Of a DNA stretch of 42,782 nt, positions 42,466-42,782 are shown one piece after another. Origin of the DNA: Cytophagales bacterium (GTDB lineage Bacteria; Bacteroidota; Bacteroidia; Cytophagales; Cyclobacteriaceae). A program made the translations under genes and the position numbers. The stretch lies in the NCBI GenBank assembly GCA_022360055.1, contig JAKSDO010000154.1:1-42782 (forward strand), written 5' to 3'. The notes under the pieces were generated by a model, which saw only the letters and a program-made list of their open reading frames with translations, was not told the origin of the DNA and did no database searches. Position 1 is the stretch's first letter. Each line of letters opens with the position of its first letter.

Positions 42466-42782
42466 TTACATAATTCCAAATTCTTCAAAAGATTCTACTG
42501 CACTCATACCACTGATGATCGCTTTCCTGACCATTCTTTCATCCCTTGCCTTTTCCAATGCCTTTATGATTATATCTTCCTCGATAGATTTGGGCACAAT
42601 ACAGACGCCATCCATATCCCCGATAACCAGATCGCCTGGGTCTATTTTGACTTTATCAATCTCTATCGGAACCCTGTAATCAATTACTTTCCCTCTGGGC
42701 CCCTGGTCTTGAGCGTAACCTCCAAAAGAAAATATCGGGAATCCGCCATTTGTTGTTTCTCTCGTATCTCTGGTATAACCAT
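42466..42782 (-). CDS. RraA-like / HMG-CHA aldolase-family protein, C-terminal part (runs off the right edge)
   Basis: The minus strand encodes 104 C-terminal residues and a TAA at 42468-42466; the 5' part is outside the window. Visible motifs are GYTRDTRETTNGGFPIFSFG, holding the R-D pair of the aldolase-type active site, then VDPGD-like IDPGDLVIGDMDGVCIVPKS and a helical tail with ISGMSAVESFEEFG. This is the pattern of the RraA/dimethylmenaquinone-methyltransferase-like fold, whose characterised relatives include 4-hydroxy-4-methyl-2-oxoglutarate/oxaloacetate aldolases/decarboxylases. Next to an acid-sugar dehydratase, an aldolase or decarboxylase acting on the 2-keto-3-deoxy product is a natural guess. 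It is inferred from context only. Confidence 0.8.
   Translation of the reverse strand, partial: GYTRDTRETTNGGFPIFSFGGYAQDQGPRGKVIDYRVPIEIDKVKIDPGDLVIGDMDGVCIVPKSIEEDIIIKALEKARDERMVRKAIISGMSAVESFEEFGIM

Noticed and set aside
1-42782. tRNA, rRNA, CRISPR arrays, phage genes or riboswitches
   Set aside because: No cloverleaf-like CCA ends, no direct-repeat/spacer periodicity and no phage-type genes were noticed in reading. A covariance-model scan was not possible.

Overview
This window is from a Bacteroidota chromosome, most likely a free-living member of the Cytophagales. The evidence is three SusC/SusD outer-membrane uptake pairs, two ECF sigma/FecR-type anti-sigma pairs placed directly upstream of STN-bearing SusC receptors, many short Bacteroidota-style lipoprotein signals, a relic of a type IX secretion sorting domain, and a Bacteroidota-style CusA fused to an outer-membrane factor. 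Nothing resembling a tRNA, rRNA, CRISPR array or phage gene was seen. The species cannot be named from sequence reading alone.

Layout. (A) 9431 down to 1, minus strand: locus 1 = ECF sigma, FecR anti-sigma, SusC, SusD, a decayed T9SS sorting-domain fragment, a GH29 alpha-L-fucosidase, and the first 160 codons of a parallel beta-helix lipoprotein that runs off the left edge. An ASPIC/UnbV fragment lies just upstream of the sigma gene and in its reading frame. (B) 10172-16127, plus strand: a metal-efflux operon of a small His-containing exported protein, a CusA/CzcA RND pump fused to a TolC-like domain, and a lipoprotein adaptor. It is the only plus-strand block. (C) 28969 down to 16210, minus strand: locus 2 = ECF sigma, FecR, SusC, SusD, small lipoprotein, a clear terminator, a degenerate stretch, then a GH172 (DUF2961) lipoprotein and a large exported protein joining a glycosidase-like barrel to a formylglycine-generating-enzyme-like domain without its catalytic cysteines. 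(D) 42782 down to 29293, minus strand: locus 3 = partial RraA-like gene, galactonate-dehydratase-like enolase-superfamily enzyme, a 654-nt gap, SusC without an STN domain, SusD, two paralogous Asp-box beta-propeller + LamG exported proteins, and two cytoplasmic uroporphyrinogen-decarboxylase-fold proteins. A 187-bp MITE-like element with 7-bp target duplications lies between loci 2 and 3.

How it fits together. Each SusCD pair should bind and import an oligosaccharide across the outer membrane. Loci 1 and 2 look self-inducing: the STN domain of SusC signals through FecR to the ECF sigma factor. Locus 1 carries a fucosidase and a probable beta-helix lyase-like protein, so a fucosylated polysaccharide is a reasonable guess. 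Locus 2 carries GH172, a family with known furanosidase activities on fructofuranose and D-arabinofuranose. Locus 3 has no recognisable classical glycosidase. It combines two atypical propeller proteins, two URO-D-fold proteins, an acid-sugar dehydratase and an RraA-like protein, and it is the best candidate in the window for an undescribed catabolic system. Several small relics (T9SS domain, ASPIC domain, degenerate frame at 21.3 kb, MITE) show that the gaps between these loci have been rearranged recently.
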